From Tabrizicola soli (GTDB lineage: Bacteria > Pseudomonadota > Alphaproteobacteria > Rhodobacterales > Rhodobacteraceae), in NCBI RefSeq assembly GCF_015999335.1, contig NZ_JAEACP010000009.1, forward strand, positions 124,001 through 188,000: a stretch of 64,000 bases of DNA, read 5' to 3'. The position numbers and the translations under genes were made by a program. This document shows positions 19,363-32,492 of the stretch, one piece after another. The notes under the pieces are model-generated. The model saw only the letters and a list, made by a program, of their open reading frames with translations. It made no database searches and was not told the origin of the DNA. Position 1 is the first letter of the stretch, and every line of letters starts with the position of its first letter.

Positions 19363-19389
19363 AAAGCCGGGCCAAGCGCCCGGCTTTTT
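19363..19389. terminator. Bidirectional intrinsic terminator after infB
   Basis: AAAGCCGGGC pairs with GCCCGGCTTT around a CAAGC loop, then a T-run on the forward strand. On the reverse strand the same stem is followed by TTTCG, so it may also end transcription from the small reverse gene at 19414-19620. Confidence 0.92.
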
Positions 19390-19413
19390 CATGCAGGCCG
19401 AATGTATGGGCGT

Positions 19414-19620
19414 TCAGGCAGCCCGGACGACCGGGATCGGAAAGCCGGTGAACTCACGGCTGCCGACGCGGATGACGATGCGCCCATCCGGCAGCGCGCC
19501 GACCTGATCCCCCTGCACCTGCAGATTGCTTCCGATTCCGATCGTTCTCACCATGGCACCGCACTCGGCTGTCTGAGTCATCTCAAGTGCACCTGATCGC
19601 AGATCCTCCGGTTGCGCCAT
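19414..19620 (-). CDS. Small hypothetical protein downstream of mutT
   Basis: A 68-residue open frame, 18 nt after the mutT stop on the same strand and ending before the infB terminator. No family recognised. The C-terminal 45 residues look like a compact beta domain, with RTIGIGSNLQVQGDQVGALP followed by DGRIVIRVGSREFTGFPIPV. An internal ATG would give a 55-residue product. No convincing ribosome site precedes either start. There is no competing frame here and the position is operon-like, so it is plausibly real, but support is modest. Confidence 0.45.
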   Translation of the reverse strand: MAQPEDLRSGALEMTQTAECGAMVRTIGIGSNLQVQGDQVGALPDGRIVIRVGSREFTGFPIPVVRAA

Positions 19621-19638
19621 ATGACAAAAATCAATCCG

Positions 19639-20037
19639 TTACAGCCAATCGCGCAGAATGGGTAGCAAAGGTATGTCGGCGGGCGGCATCGGATAGTCCC
19701 GCAATGCGTTTGGCCGCACCCAGGCCAGGGTCTGCCCCTCGGTCGGGCGGACGGTGCCCTGCCAGCGCCGGCAGATGAACAGCGGCATCAAAAGGTGGAA
19801 GTCGTCATAGCTGTGGCTGGCAAAGGTCAGCGGCGCCAGGCAGCTGGACCAAGTGTCGATGTCCAGCTCCTCCTTCAATTCGCGGATCAGTGCCGCCTCG
19901 GGCGTCTCGCCCGGCTCCACCTTGCCGCCGGGAAATTCCCACAGGCCTGCCAAGGACTTGCCCTCGGGCCGCTGCGCCAGAAGCACGCGCCCGTCCGCAT
20001 CGACCAGCGCCACGGCCGAGACGAGAAGCGTCCTCAC
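19639..20037 (-). CDS. mutT: (Deoxy)nucleoside triphosphate pyrophosphohydrolase, MutT type
   Basis: A 132-residue Nudix hydrolase. The Nudix box spans residues about 38-60: GGKVEPGETPEAALIREL followed by KEELDI, giving the GX5EX7REUXEEXGU pattern. It is expected to sanitise 8-oxo-dGTP in the cytoplasm. The N-terminal VSAVALVDADGRVLLAQRPEGKSLAG and the C-terminal P-T-E-G-Q-x-L-x-W segment are MutT-like. Its start overlaps the argJ stop by 4 nt, the common argJ-mutT arrangement of Rhodobacterales. Confidence 0.92.
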   Translation of the reverse strand: MRTLLVSAVALVDADGRVLLAQRPEGKSLAGLWEFPGGKVEPGETPEAALIRELKEELDIDTWSSCLAPLTFASHSYDDFHLLMPLFICRRWQGTVRPTEGQTLAWVRPNALRDYPMPPADIPLLPILRDWL

Positions 20038-21413
20038 GATCGGTAATCGGCGTTGATCTCGATGTAGCGCGAGGTCAGGTCACAGGTCCAGACGCTGCGC
20101 TTCGACTTGCCCAGGCCAAGGTCGACATGGAACAGCAATTCCTGCCCCAGCATGTAGTTCGCGCCCTGCTCTTCCTGGTAATCGGGATTCCGCCAGCCCT
20201 TCTCGGCCACCAGGATGTCGCCGAAACGGATCGTTAGCAGGTCGCGATCCGCCTGCGCGCCCGACTTGCCGACCGCCGCGACGATCCGGCCCCAGTTCGG
20301 GTCCTGCCCTGCCACCGCCGTCTTGACCAGCGGCGAATTGGCGATGCTGAAGGCAACCTTCGCCGCATCCTCGTCGCTGGCCGCGCCGGTGACCCGCACC
20401 TCGACCAGCTTGGTCGCGCCCTCGCCATCCCGCACCACTTGCAGCGCAAGGTCGCGCATCACGCCCGCAAGCGCCGTCTCGAAGGCCTTGGCGACCGTGC
20501 CCTTCACCTCGGCCGCCTCCGACTGCCCGGTCGCCGCGACCAGCAGCGTGTCCGAGGTCGAGGTGTCGCTGTCCACGGTGATCGAGTTGAAGGTCGCATC
20601 GACATTGCGCGACAGTATCTTCTGCAGGTTCGCCTGGCTGATCTTCGCGTCGGTGAAGATGTAGACCAGCATCGTCGCCATGTCCGGCGCGATCATGCCA
20701 GAGCCCTTGGCGATCCCCGCGATATGGATCGTCCCGCCTTCGCCCTGGACCGTCGCGGCCGCCCCCTTGGGGAAGGTGTCGGTGGTCATGATCGCCTGGG
20801 CCGCCATCTCGACCGCATCCTCGGTCAGCGCCGCGACAAGGTCGGGCACCTTCGCCGTGATCCGCTCATGCGGCAGCGGCTCGCCGATGACGCCGGTCGA
20901 GGAGGAGAACACCCGGCTTGCCGGAACCCCGAGCGCCTCGGCCACCGCGCCGGTGACGGCGGCGACGGCTGCATCCCCGACCTTGCCGGTGAAGGCGTTG
21001 GAATTGCCCGAGTTCACGATGATCGCCGCCCCGGCATCGGCCGCCGGTTTCAGCGCCAGTTTCGCCTGGCAATCCCGCACGCAGCCCGACCGGGTGGAGG
21101 AGCGGGTGAACACCCCCGCCATCGCCGTCCCCGGCGCCAGGCGGACCAGCATCACGTCCTTGCGGTTCTGATAGCGCACCCCCGCCTCGACGGCGGCGAA
21201 TTCCGCGCCCTTGATCGGCGGCAGCACCGGGAAGGCCGCCGGGGCCAGCGGCGAGACCGGCTTCATCGCCTTCTTCGCCGCCTGGACCACATCGCCCACC
21301 GCCTCGCCCAGGGCTTCCGCAACCGGACCGGCCGCTGCGCTCAGGCTGTCCTTCAGCTTGCGCACCTTCTTCTTCAGGGCCTTCGCTTCGGCCTTCCAGT
21401 CGGTCTTTGCCAT
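20034..21413 (-). CDS. argJ: Bifunctional glutamate N-acetyltransferase/amino-acid acetyltransferase ArgJ
   Basis: A 459-residue enzyme of the cyclic arginine pathway: it transfers acetyl from N-acetylornithine to glutamate and may also use acetyl-CoA. ArgJ cleaves itself at an Ala-Thr bond; the site [15 protein letters not shown] is visible around residues 235-250, the Thr becoming the nucleophile. The ArgJ core begins near residue 52 with [17 protein letters not shown]. The first ~50 residues are an unusual Lys/Ala-rich, probably helical extension not found in standard ArgJ. No better internal ATG is visible before the core except Met50. The overlap with mutT shows co-transcription. Downstream of the parvulin gene. 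Confidence 0.94.
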   Translation of the reverse strand: MAKTDWKAEAKALKKKVRKLKDSLSAAAGPVAEALGEAVGDVVQAAKKAMKPVSPLAPAAFPVLPPIKGAEFAAVEAGVRYQNRKDVMLVRLAPGTAMAGVFTRSSTRSGCVRDCQAKLALKPAADAGAAIIVNSGNSNAFTGKVGDAAVAAVTGAVAEALGVPASRVFSSSTGVIGEPLPHERITAKVPDLVAALTEDAVEMAAQAIMTTDTFPKGAAATVQGEGGTIHIAGIAKGSGMIAPDMATMLVYIFTDAKISQANLQKILSRNVDATFNSITVDSDTSTSDTLLVAATGQSEAAEVKGTVAKAFETALAGVMRDLALQVVRDGEGATKLVEVRVTGAASDEDAAKVAFSIANSPLVKTAVAGQDPNWGRIVAAVGKSGAQADRDLLTIRFGDILVAEKGWRNPDYQEEQGANYMLGQELLFHVDLGLGKSKRSVWTCDLTSRYIEINADYRS

Positions 21414-21437
21414 CTTGGCCCCCAGATCCGCGCGAGA

Positions 21438-22271
21438 TCAGTCGATCAGCGCCGAGTTCTTCAGCAGCGCCGGATCAAGTCCCTCGCCTTCGCGGGTGAT
21501 CGTGGCGGATTTGGTGAGTTCGTCAAGCTTCGCCTTGATCGCGGCATTCTCGATCTCCGCTGCCAGTTCGTCGCGCATCATCTCCAGCGTGGGCTTCTCG
21601 GCGACGCGGGTCTCCTGCACCAGGATCAGGTGATAACCGAAGTCCGACTGAACCGGCCCGGTCACCTCGCCGATCTTGGCGGCAACCACGGCCTCCTCGA
21701 AGGGCTTGACCATCTGGCCCAGGCCGAACCAGCCCAGATCGCCCCCCGCCGCGCCCGAGCCGGTGTCGGTCGAATGCGCCTTGGCGAGTTCGGCGAAATC
21801 CGCGCCGCCGGCCAGATCGGCCTTCAGCTTCTCGGCCTCCTCGGCCGTCGCGACCAGGATATGCGCCGCGTGATATTCCGTCTGCGGTGCCGCATCCTTG
21901 AAGCGCGCGTCATAGGCCGCCTGCAGCGCCTCCTCCGTCACCGCCTCGGCCGCGATCCGCTGGATCGCCACGCCCGAGACATAGCCGCGACGCTCGTTCT
22001 CCAGCGTGATCTCGTCGCGGGCGCTCAGGTCGGTCGTGGCCTGCTCCAGCGTCTCCTGCTGGATCAACTGGTCCAGGATGCCCTTGAACAGCACGTCGTC
22101 CGGCAGCGTCTGATACTGCTCGGGCAGGCTTTCGCGCAACGCGACCATATGGCCCAGCGTGATCTCGGTGCCGTTCACCGTCGCCACCACCGTCCCGGCC
22201 GTCTCGCCCTCGGCCCAGACCGGCGCCGCAAGTACCAGCGCCAGACCCAGAATTCCCGCAGGTTTCAGCAT
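21438..22271 (-). CDS. Periplasmic parvulin-type peptidyl-prolyl isomerase
   Basis: A 277-residue exported foldase. A signal peptide, [19 protein letters not shown], ends near residue 20. A SurA/PrsA-like N-terminal chaperone region (about 30-125) is followed by a rotamase domain (about 130-225) with [25 protein letters not shown] and FGYHLILV. It isomerises prolyl bonds in secreted or outer-membrane proteins. The ATG at 22271 is chosen over the open frame to 22301 because it starts the signal peptide and has GAGGG eight bases upstream. It is divergent from secA, which suits a pair of export-related genes. Confidence 0.92.
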   Translation of the reverse strand: MLKPAGILGLALVLAAPVWAEGETAGTVVATVNGTEITLGHMVALRESLPEQYQTLPDDVLFKGILDQLIQQETLEQATTDLSARDEITLENERRGYVSGVAIQRIAAEAVTEEALQAAYDARFKDAAPQTEYHAAHILVATAEEAEKLKADLAGGADFAELAKAHSTDTGSGAAGGDLGWFGLGQMVKPFEEAVVAAKIGEVTGPVQSDFGYHLILVQETRVAEKPTLEMMRDELAAEIENAAIKAKLDELTKSATITREGEGLDPALLKNSALID

Positions 22272-22310
22272 GCTCACACCCTCATGATCAGGGCGAACCA
22301 CCCTGCCTCG

Positions 22311-22339
22311 TTGACTATGAGCCGCCTTCCCCTTACATC
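22311..22339 (+). promoter_or_regulatory. Candidate secA promoter
   Basis: TTGACT, a 17-bp spacer and TACATC give a sigma-70-like promoter about 115 nt before the secA start. The -35 box matches 5 of 6 positions and the -10 only 3 of 6, which is common in alphaproteobacteria. An imperfect CTCT/GAGAG hairpin follows in the leader at about 22367-22403. Confidence 0.45.
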
Positions 22340-22460
22340 GCGACAGTCGCGTGGAACGGGGGCACGGCTCTCTTCCCTGGCCCTTCTATGGAAGGGAGAG
22401 TGGTCGGGCAAGTCTCTGCGCCCACACGATGCCGTCAGATTGTCGCCCCACGGAGAAAAC

Positions 22461-25160
<2,700 letters not shown>

Positions 25161-25170
25161 GGCTTTGCGC

Positions 25171-25219
25171 CAATTCTGGCCACAATCGGGACGTTTTTAG
25201 GCGGATTTCCGCAGAATTG
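25171..25219. repeat. Inverted repeat with nested hairpin after secA
   Basis: CAATTCTG at 25171-25178 is the exact reverse complement of CAGAATTG at 25212-25219. Between the arms lie a TTTTT run and a small GCGG-ATTT-CCGC hairpin (25201-25212). It sits in the 114-nt gap between secA and the next gene and could be a regulatory or 3'-end structure. Confidence 0.4.
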
Positions 25220-25274
25220 CCACCGAGTTGCCGGGATTGGCCACTACTTCGGACTCTCGTGATTCGAGTTCGGG

Positions 25275-26165
25275 ATGGTCTCCGTGTCTTTTCGCTGGTC
25301 CCTTCTGCGTGGTGCAGCGGCGCTGGGTGTTGCCCTGGCGGCGGGGCATCTGGCACAGTCGGTCCGGCCGGCCGGGGCCGTCATGGCCAACCTGGCAGCG
25401 GTCAGCCCCCGCACCGACCTTCCGTCGGAAGCCGTGCCGAAATCCGCCTCTCTGCGCACCGGCCAGGGTGTCGGCCTGCCGCAGCCGACCGGCATAACCC
25501 CCGTCGCGGCCGAGTTGCCCGCCCGGTCCGAATGTCCGGTCACGCTCGACCTCACCGCCCTGCCCGGCGCGCTGATCGGGCTTTCGCTGAACGCCCCCTG
25601 CAACCTTGGCGAACGGGTGGTGATCCGCCACGCCGGCCTCTCCTTCACCGCCCGCACCGGGGCGCAGGGGACATTGCAGCTCACCTTCCCCGCCCTGCAG
25701 GAAGCCGGCCTCGTCGCCGTCTACCTGGAAGGCTCCGCCATCGTCTTGGGCGAGGTCGCGCTGCCCGAGGTTCGCGCCTTGCGCCGCTTTGCCTTCCAAT
25801 GGGCGGCCCCGGCCCAGTTCGACCTGCGGGTCAGCGAGGGCGGCCGCCTTTTTGTCGGCACCTCCAGCCAGGCGCCGGGGGCCGATCTCAAGGTCCTCAC
25901 CCTTGGTTCGGCCGAAGTCAGCGATCCCCTCCTGGCCCAAGTCTATACCTTCCCGGCCGCCGACACCGCCATCGACCTGACGGTCGAGCATCGGATCACC
26001 GAGGATACCTGCGGCCAGACCCTCCCGGCCGAGATCATCACGGCTGCCGCAGGCCGGGCAGAAACGCGCGACTATCCGGTCGCAGTTCCGCTTTGTGGTA
26101 CCTCCGGCGACATTCTGGTGTTGAAGAATCTTGCGCCCGACCTGAAACTCGCCGCGCCGGATTAA
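25275..26165 (+). CDS. Exported protein of unknown function, conserved-looking partner of PstS/OmpA fusion
   Basis: A 296-residue protein I do not recognise. The N-terminus has a positively charged start and a hydrophobic stretch LLRGAAALGVALAAGHLA (about residues 8-25), either signal peptide or anchor. The remainder looks periplasmic: beta-rich, with LGERVVIRHAGLSFTARTGAQ and TLQLTFPALQEAGLVAVYLEG suggesting an Ig- or lectin-like fold. Four cysteines (in SECPVT, APCNL, EDTCGQT, PLCGTS) could form two disulfides. It is followed after 11 nt by the PstS/OmpA fusion, so the two are probably one unit. Function is unknown; an envelope role is likely from context. Confidence 0.75.
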   Translation: MVSVSFRWSLLRGAAALGVALAAGHLAQSVRPAGAVMANLAAVSPRTDLPSEAVPKSASLRTGQGVGLPQPTGITPVAAELPARSECPVTLDLTALPGALIGLSLNAPCNLGERVVIRHAGLSFTARTGAQGTLQLTFPALQEAGLVAVYLEGSAIVLGEVALPEVRALRRFAFQWAAPAQFDLRVSEGGRLFVGTSSQAPGADLKVLTLGSAEVSDPLLAQVYTFPAADTAIDLTVEHRITEDTCGQTLPAEIITAAAGRAETRDYPVAVPLCGTSGDILVLKNLAPDLKLAAPD

Positions 26166-26176
26166 GGGCAGGGTTC

Positions 26177-27691
26177 ATGGGTTTCACCGCGCGGGTGGCG
26201 GCGTTTCTGGTCGCCACCGTTACGTCATTTCCGGCGCTGGCACAGGACGTGACCCTGATCGCGCGCGAGGGCGGGATCGTCCTCTCCGGTGCCCTGCAGG
26301 GCTATGACGGCGAATTCTACCGGATCCAGACCTCCTATGGCCTGCTTACCGTCGATGGCCAGGGCGTGATCTGCGAAGGCCCCGCCTGCCCCGATCTCGT
26401 CGCCCCGCGCGCCGTGATCCGCATCACCGGGGCCGGTGACGTGGGCGCCAACCTGCTGGAGCCGCTGTTCCGCAGCTTCGCCGCGAAGCGCCGCCTGATC
26501 TACGAGGACCGCTCGGACGGCGCTTATGCCGCAGCACTCCTTGACCCCGACAGCCGCAAGGAACTCGCCGTCGTCAGCTTCCTGCCCATGTCCCCCGACG
26601 CGGCCTCCGCCGCGCTTGCCGAGGGTGCGGCCGACCTCAAGCTCTCCTTCCTGCCCGACGCGGCGCTGGTCGGCCATGCCCTCGCCCTTGACGCGCTCGC
26701 CGCCATCGTCGCCCCCGACAACCCGACGCCCGAGATCTCGACGACCAGCCTCGCGCGCGTCCTGTCGGGCGAGGTGACGAACTGGGCCCGGATCGGCGGC
26801 CCGGACATGTCCATCGTGCTGCACGCGCTGGAGGACGACACCGACATGCAGCGCGCCCTGACCGCCCGGATCGGCGCTCCGATTGCCGCTGCGGTGCTGC
26901 ACCCCGACCAGCAGGCCCTCGCCGCCGCCGTGGCCCTCGACCCCTGGGCGCTGGCGATCATCGGGCGCGCCAACATCGGCCCCGCCCGCCGCATCCCGCT
27001 GACCGACAGCTGCGGCTTTCCGCTCCTGCCGACCCCCCTTGCCGTCAAGGCCGAGGATTACCCGCTCGCCCTCCCCGTCCTGATCCTCGCGCCCAAGCGC
27101 CGCCTGCCGCTGATGACGCGTGAATTCCTCGAATTCCTCCGCAGCCCCGCCGCGCAAGAGGTGATCGCCGCCAGGGGCTACATCGACCGTTCGCCCTCGC
27201 GCCAGCCGATGACCGCCGACGGGCTGCGCCTGATCAATGCGATCCAGGGCGCGGGCGAGGACATCACCCTTGCCGACCTCAAGCGGCTGGTGGACCTGAT
27301 GGACGGCGCCGACCGCCTGTCGCTCACCTTCCGCTTCGAGGATGGCTCCTCCACCCTCGACACCACCTCGCGCGAGAACCTCGCCGACCTCGCCCAGCTC
27401 ATCGCCTCGGGCCGCTTCCGCAACGAGCGCATGGTGCTGGCGGGGTTTTCCGACGGCTCGGGCGCGGCCTCCGCCAATCTGGCGCTGTCCCTGGAACGGG
27501 CCGGACGCGTGGCGCAGGAACTCGCCGCGCTGGCCCCGGACCTTCCGCCCGAGGCCCTGCCCAGGATCGACGGCTTCGGCGAGGCGCTGCCCATGGCCTG
27601 CGACGAAACCGCGATCGGCCGCCAGTTGAACCGGCGGGTGGAGCTCTGGCTGGTGCCGCATTTCCCGGACTCCGATGCGCCATCTCCCTGA
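26177..27691 (+). CDS. PstS-like periplasmic binding domain fused to OmpA-like peptidoglycan-binding domain
   Basis: A 504-residue exported protein. The signal peptide ends near residue 22 (ATVTSFPALAQ). Residues about 25-90 form a small SH3-like or ligand-sensing segment (LIAREGGIVLSGALQGYDGE). Residues about 90-340 resemble the phosphate-binding PBP-like domain 2, with IRITGAGDVGANLLEPL and FLEFLRSPAAQEVI. Residues about 375-500 form an OmpA-like domain, with LTFRFEDGSSTLD, VLAGFSDGSGAASANLALSLERA and GRQLNRRVELWL. It is not next to pst transport genes, so phosphate import is doubtful; it may tether a ligand sensor to peptidoglycan. It overlaps the next gene by 17 nt. Confidence 0.85.
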   Translation: MGFTARVAAFLVATVTSFPALAQDVTLIAREGGIVLSGALQGYDGEFYRIQTSYGLLTVDGQGVICEGPACPDLVAPRAVIRITGAGDVGANLLEPLFRSFAAKRRLIYEDRSDGAYAAALLDPDSRKELAVVSFLPMSPDAASAALAEGAADLKLSFLPDAALVGHALALDALAAIVAPDNPTPEISTTSLARVLSGEVTNWARIGGPDMSIVLHALEDDTDMQRALTARIGAPIAAAVLHPDQQALAAAVALDPWALAIIGRANIGPARRIPLTDSCGFPLLPTPLAVKAEDYPLALPVLILAPKRRLPLMTREFLEFLRSPAAQEVIAARGYIDRSPSRQPMTADGLRLINAIQGAGEDITLADLKRLVDLMDGADRLSLTFRFEDGSSTLDTTSRENLADLAQLIASGRFRNERMVLAGFSDGSGAASANLALSLERAGRVAQELAALAPDLPPEALPRIDGFGEALPMACDETAIGRQLNRRVELWLVPHFPDSDAPSP

Positions 27692-28382
27692 GGTCATTGC
27701 GGAAGCCGCCGCCCGCGCACCCCGGGTCGCGGTCACCTGTCGTCCCGGCACCGCGCGCTGGAACGTCATCGACCCCTTGCCCGCCAGCGGCAACATCGGC
27801 ATCGAGCTTGGCGTCGCCGCCGGTTCCTTCTCGGCCCGGATGATGCAGTCCGGCCGCTTCGCCCGCTTCTACGGCGTCGATGCCTACAGCGACGGCCATT
27901 CCGCGCGCGAATACAAGGCCGCGCTTCTGGCGACCGGCCTTGCGTCGGACTACCGTCTCCTGCGGCTGGCCTTCGCCCAGGCCGTGGACCTATTCCCGGA
28001 CGCCAGCTTCGACTTCATCTATGTGGACGGCTTCGCCCATGGCGGGCTCGAGGGCGGGCGGACCCTGGCCGACTGGTATCCCAAGCTGAAGCCCGGCGGG
28101 ATCATGGCGGGCGACGACTATGACGCGAAGTACTGGCCGCTGGTCGTCTGGGCCGTGCATGAGGCCGCCGCGCAGCTGGGCACCGGGCTGGAGGTCACCG
28201 ACCTGGTGCAGGACGCGACCTATAACCGCTTCCCCTCCTGGTCCTTCACCCGCCCCGGGGATGGCCCGGAGACGCTGACCTTCTCGCCCGAATTGCAGGC
28301 CATCGCCGATGCCGAGCGCGCCCGGATTGACGAGATCCGGCGGCAGAAGCGGTTGCAGCAGCGCCGGGCCCGTCACAGGTAG
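27675..28382 (+). CDS. Class I SAM-dependent methyltransferase (methyltransferase_24-like)
   Basis: A 235-residue cytoplasmic protein. The SAM-binding motif is IGIELGVAAGSFSARMM (about residues 41-57); FYGVDAYSD gives motif II. FDFIYVDGFAHGG with DWYPKLKPGGIMAGDDY after it resembles the metal-dependent family 24/TylF-like group. The C-terminal ~25 residues are Arg/Gln-rich. It overlaps the PBP/OmpA gene by 17 nt in another frame and converges with radC, overlapping its end by 10 nt. Such methyltransferases often modify sugars or glycolipids; the substrate is unknown. Confidence 0.85.
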   Translation: MRHLPEVIAEAAARAPRVAVTCRPGTARWNVIDPLPASGNIGIELGVAAGSFSARMMQSGRFARFYGVDAYSDGHSAREYKAALLATGLASDYRLLRLAFAQAVDLFPDASFDFIYVDGFAHGGLEGGRTLADWYPKLKPGGIMAGDDYDAKYWPLVVWAVHEAAAQLGTGLEVTDLVQDATYNRFPSWSFTRPGDGPETLTFSPELQAIADAERARIDEIRRQKRLQQRRARHR

Positions 28383-29134
28383 CCACTCCCCCGAAAGCTC
28401 AGCTCGCGGCTTTTGCCGATGATCAGGTGGTCGTGCAGCACCAGCCCCAGCGCCTGGCAGGCGTCCTGGACCTGCGCCGTCATCGACAGATCGGCATCCG
28501 AGGGCGTGGGGTCGCCCGAGGGGTGGTTGTGGACCAGGATCAGCGCGCTGGCATTCAACTCCAATGCGCGCTTCACGATTTCGCGCGGGTAGACCGGGAC
28601 ATGGTCCACCGTGCCCCGCGCCTGCTCCTCATCCGCGATCAGCACGTTCTTCCGGTCGAGGAACAACACGCGGAACTGTTCGGTTTCACGATGCGCCATG
28701 GTGGTATGGCAATAGTCCAGAAGCGCGTCCCAGCTGGAGAGCAGCGGCTTCTGGATCACCCGCGCCCGCATCATCCGCTGCGCCGCCGCCTCTATGAGCT
28801 TCAGTTCCAGCACCACGGCAGGACCGGCGCCCTTGACCATTTGCAGCCGAGCCGGAGAGGCGGTGATCACCCGGTTGAAATCCCCGAAGGTGTCGAGAAG
28901 GAGCCGCGCGAGCGGCTTCACATCCTGCCGGGGGATGGCGCGGAACAGGACCAGTTCCAGCAATTCGTAATCCGGTAGCGCCGCGCCGCCGCCTTGCATG
29001 AAACGGTCGCGCAGGCGCTGGCGGTGGTCGGCAATGTAGGAGGGCAGCCGCCCGGTGAGCGCCTGCGGCTCGGCCTCATCGGGCTCGGCAGGCACGGTCA
29101 GGGGCAGGAAAGGTTCGTTGAAGGACTGGGCCAT
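28373..29134 (-). CDS. radC: RadC family JAB-domain protein
   Basis: A 253-residue protein. The N-terminal part has a helix-hairpin-helix-like region (about residues 85-115, KGAGPAVVLELKL). The C-terminal part is an MPN/JAB domain with the metal motif HNHPSGDPTPSDAD near residues 203-216. The family was linked historically to DNA repair, but the E. coli radC phenotype proved to be due to recG, so the biochemical role is unproven. It lies downstream of dnaJ on the same strand, 119 nt apart, separated by a large inverted repeat. Confidence 0.9.
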   Translation of the reverse strand: MAQSFNEPFLPLTVPAEPDEAEPQALTGRLPSYIADHRQRLRDRFMQGGGAALPDYELLELVLFRAIPRQDVKPLARLLLDTFGDFNRVITASPARLQMVKGAGPAVVLELKLIEAAAQRMMRARVIQKPLLSSWDALLDYCHTTMAHRETEQFRVLFLDRKNVLIADEEQARGTVDHVPVYPREIVKRALELNASALILVHNHPSGDPTPSDADLSMTAQVQDACQALGLVLHDHLIIGKSRELSFRGSGYL

Positions 29135-29186
29135 GGGCGGCAGGATTGCCGCGTCATGATTGAGGAAGCGTTAACGCGCCCGCTCG

Positions 29187-29245
29187 TCGAGCACTTCGTG
29201 CACTCCTCGCTGACCGACCCTCCGACGAGTGCACGAAGTGCTCGA
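29187..29245. repeat. 23-bp-arm inverted repeat between dnaJ and radC
   Basis: Arms 29187-29209 and 29223-29245 are reverse complements over 23 bp with a single mismatch, separated by 13 nt. Each arm also carries the small dyad GCAC-TTC-GTGC. The nearest T-run is absent on both sides, so it is not a standard terminator. It begins 8 nt after the dnaJ stop codon. Confidence 0.85.
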
Positions 29246-29253
29246 GGAGGTTG

Positions 29254-30408
29254 CTACCCCTTCATCCCGTCCCAGAAGCTTTTCACCTTGGAAAAGAACG
29301 ACGACCCTTCCGGGTTGTTCTCCTCGCTCAGCTTCTCGAACTCGCGCAGCAACTCGCGCTGGCGGCTGGTCAGGTTGACCGGGGTCTCCACCGCCAACTC
29401 GATCACCATGTCGCCGGTGTTGCCGCTGCGCAGCGCGGGCATCCCCTTCATCCGCAGCCGCATCTGCTTGCCGGTCTGTGCCCCGGCCGGGACCTTCACC
29501 CGCGCCCGGCCGCCGTCGATCGTCGGCACCTCGACCTCACCGCCCAGGGCGGCGGTCGGCATGCTGACCGGCACCCGGCAGAACAGATGCACCCCGTCGC
29601 GCTGGAAGATCGCGTGTTCCTTCACCTCGATGAAGATGTAGAGATCGCCCTGCGGCCCGCCGCGCAGGCCCGCCTCGCCCTCGCCGGCCAGGCGGATCCG
29701 GGTTCCGGTCTCCACCCCCTGCGGGATGTTGACCGAGAGGCTGCGGTCCTTCTGCACCCGTCCCTGCCCGCCACAGCTGCGGCAGGGATTCTTGATGATC
29801 TGGCCCATGCCGTTGCAGTTCGGGCAGGTCCTCTCGACCGTGAAGAAGCCCTGCTGCGCCCGGACCTTGCCCATGCCCGAGCAGGTCGGGCAGGTGACCG
29901 GCTCGGCCCCGCCCTCGGCGCCCGAGCCATGGCAGGTGTCGCAGGTGACCGAGGTCGGCACGTTGATTGTCTTCTGGACGCCGGAATAGGCTTCTTCCAG
30001 CGTCACCCGCAGGTTGTAGCGCAGGTCCGAGCCGCGTTGCGCCCGGCTGCGCCCACCGCCGCCGCCACCCCGGCCGCCCATGAAATCGCCGAACAGATCC
30101 TCGAACACGTCGGAAAACGCGCTGGCGAAATCGCCCTGCTGGCCATAGCCGCCGCCGGGCCGCGGGCCGCCGCCCATGCCACCCTCGAAGGCCGCATGGC
30201 CGAAGCGGTCGTAGGCCGCCTTCTTCTGGTCGTCCTTCAGGACCTCGTAGGCCTCGTTCACTTCCTTGAACTGGGCCTCGGCCTGCGGATTGTCGGCGTT
30301 GCGGTCGGGGTGCAGCTCTTTCGCCTTCGCCCGATAGGCTTTCTTCAGCTCATCCGCCGAAGCGCCCTTCTTCGCCCCCAGAACCTCGTAATAGTCGCGC
30401 TTTGCCAC
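29254..30408 (-). CDS. dnaJ: Chaperone protein DnaJ
   Basis: A 384-residue Hsp40 co-chaperone that delivers substrates to DnaK and stimulates its ATPase. J domain: residues 1-70 with HPDRN. The Gly-rich linker is followed by four zinc-finger repeats ([32 protein letters not shown]) at about residues 140-220. The C-terminal peptide-binding domains then follow. The GTG at 30408 gives the universal [10 protein letters not shown] start and has GGGGG about seven bases upstream. An in-frame ATG 24 nt earlier has no ribosome site. It lies 72 nt after dnaK in the same direction. Confidence 0.97.
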   Translation of the reverse strand: MAKRDYYEVLGAKKGASADELKKAYRAKAKELHPDRNADNPQAEAQFKEVNEAYEVLKDDQKKAAYDRFGHAAFEGGMGGGPRPGGGYGQQGDFASAFSDVFEDLFGDFMGGRGGGGGGRSRAQRGSDLRYNLRVTLEEAYSGVQKTINVPTSVTCDTCHGSGAEGGAEPVTCPTCSGMGKVRAQQGFFTVERTCPNCNGMGQIIKNPCRSCGGQGRVQKDRSLSVNIPQGVETGTRIRLAGEGEAGLRGGPQGDLYIFIEVKEHAIFQRDGVHLFCRVPVSMPTAALGGEVEVPTIDGGRARVKVPAGAQTGKQMRLRMKGMPALRSGNTGDMVIELAVETPVNLTSRQRELLREFEKLSEENNPEGSSFFSKVKSFWDGMKG

Positions 30409-30434
30409 GGCAAAACCCCCATCTGGAACCAAGG

Positions 30435-30462
30435 AGGGGCGGCCCGTTGCCAGACCGCCCCT
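30435..30462 (-). promoter_or_regulatory. Stem-loop in the dnaK-dnaJ gap
   Basis: On the reverse strand AGGGGCGG pairs with CCGCCCCT over 8 bp with a 12-nt loop, between the dnaK stop and dnaJ start. No good T-run follows. It may lower dnaJ relative to dnaK by partial termination or mRNA processing. Confidence 0.55.
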
Positions 30463-30480
30463 TTCCCCGATTCCCGCGGC

Positions 30481-32388
<1,908 letters not shown>

Positions 32389-32492
32389 GTTTTCATCCCT
32401 TTCGTTAGGCGATCTTCCGACCCAGAGCCCGGAGACTTCGGCACACGGGGTCGGGGGTGTCGGCTTCGGGTGGCTCCCCTGACCGGACTTGG

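Noticed and set aside
20439-22460. Upstream extension of the secA frame by over 670 codons
   Set aside because: The canonical SecA N-terminus starts at 22461 with a ribosome site; the extension runs antisense through argJ and the parvulin gene.
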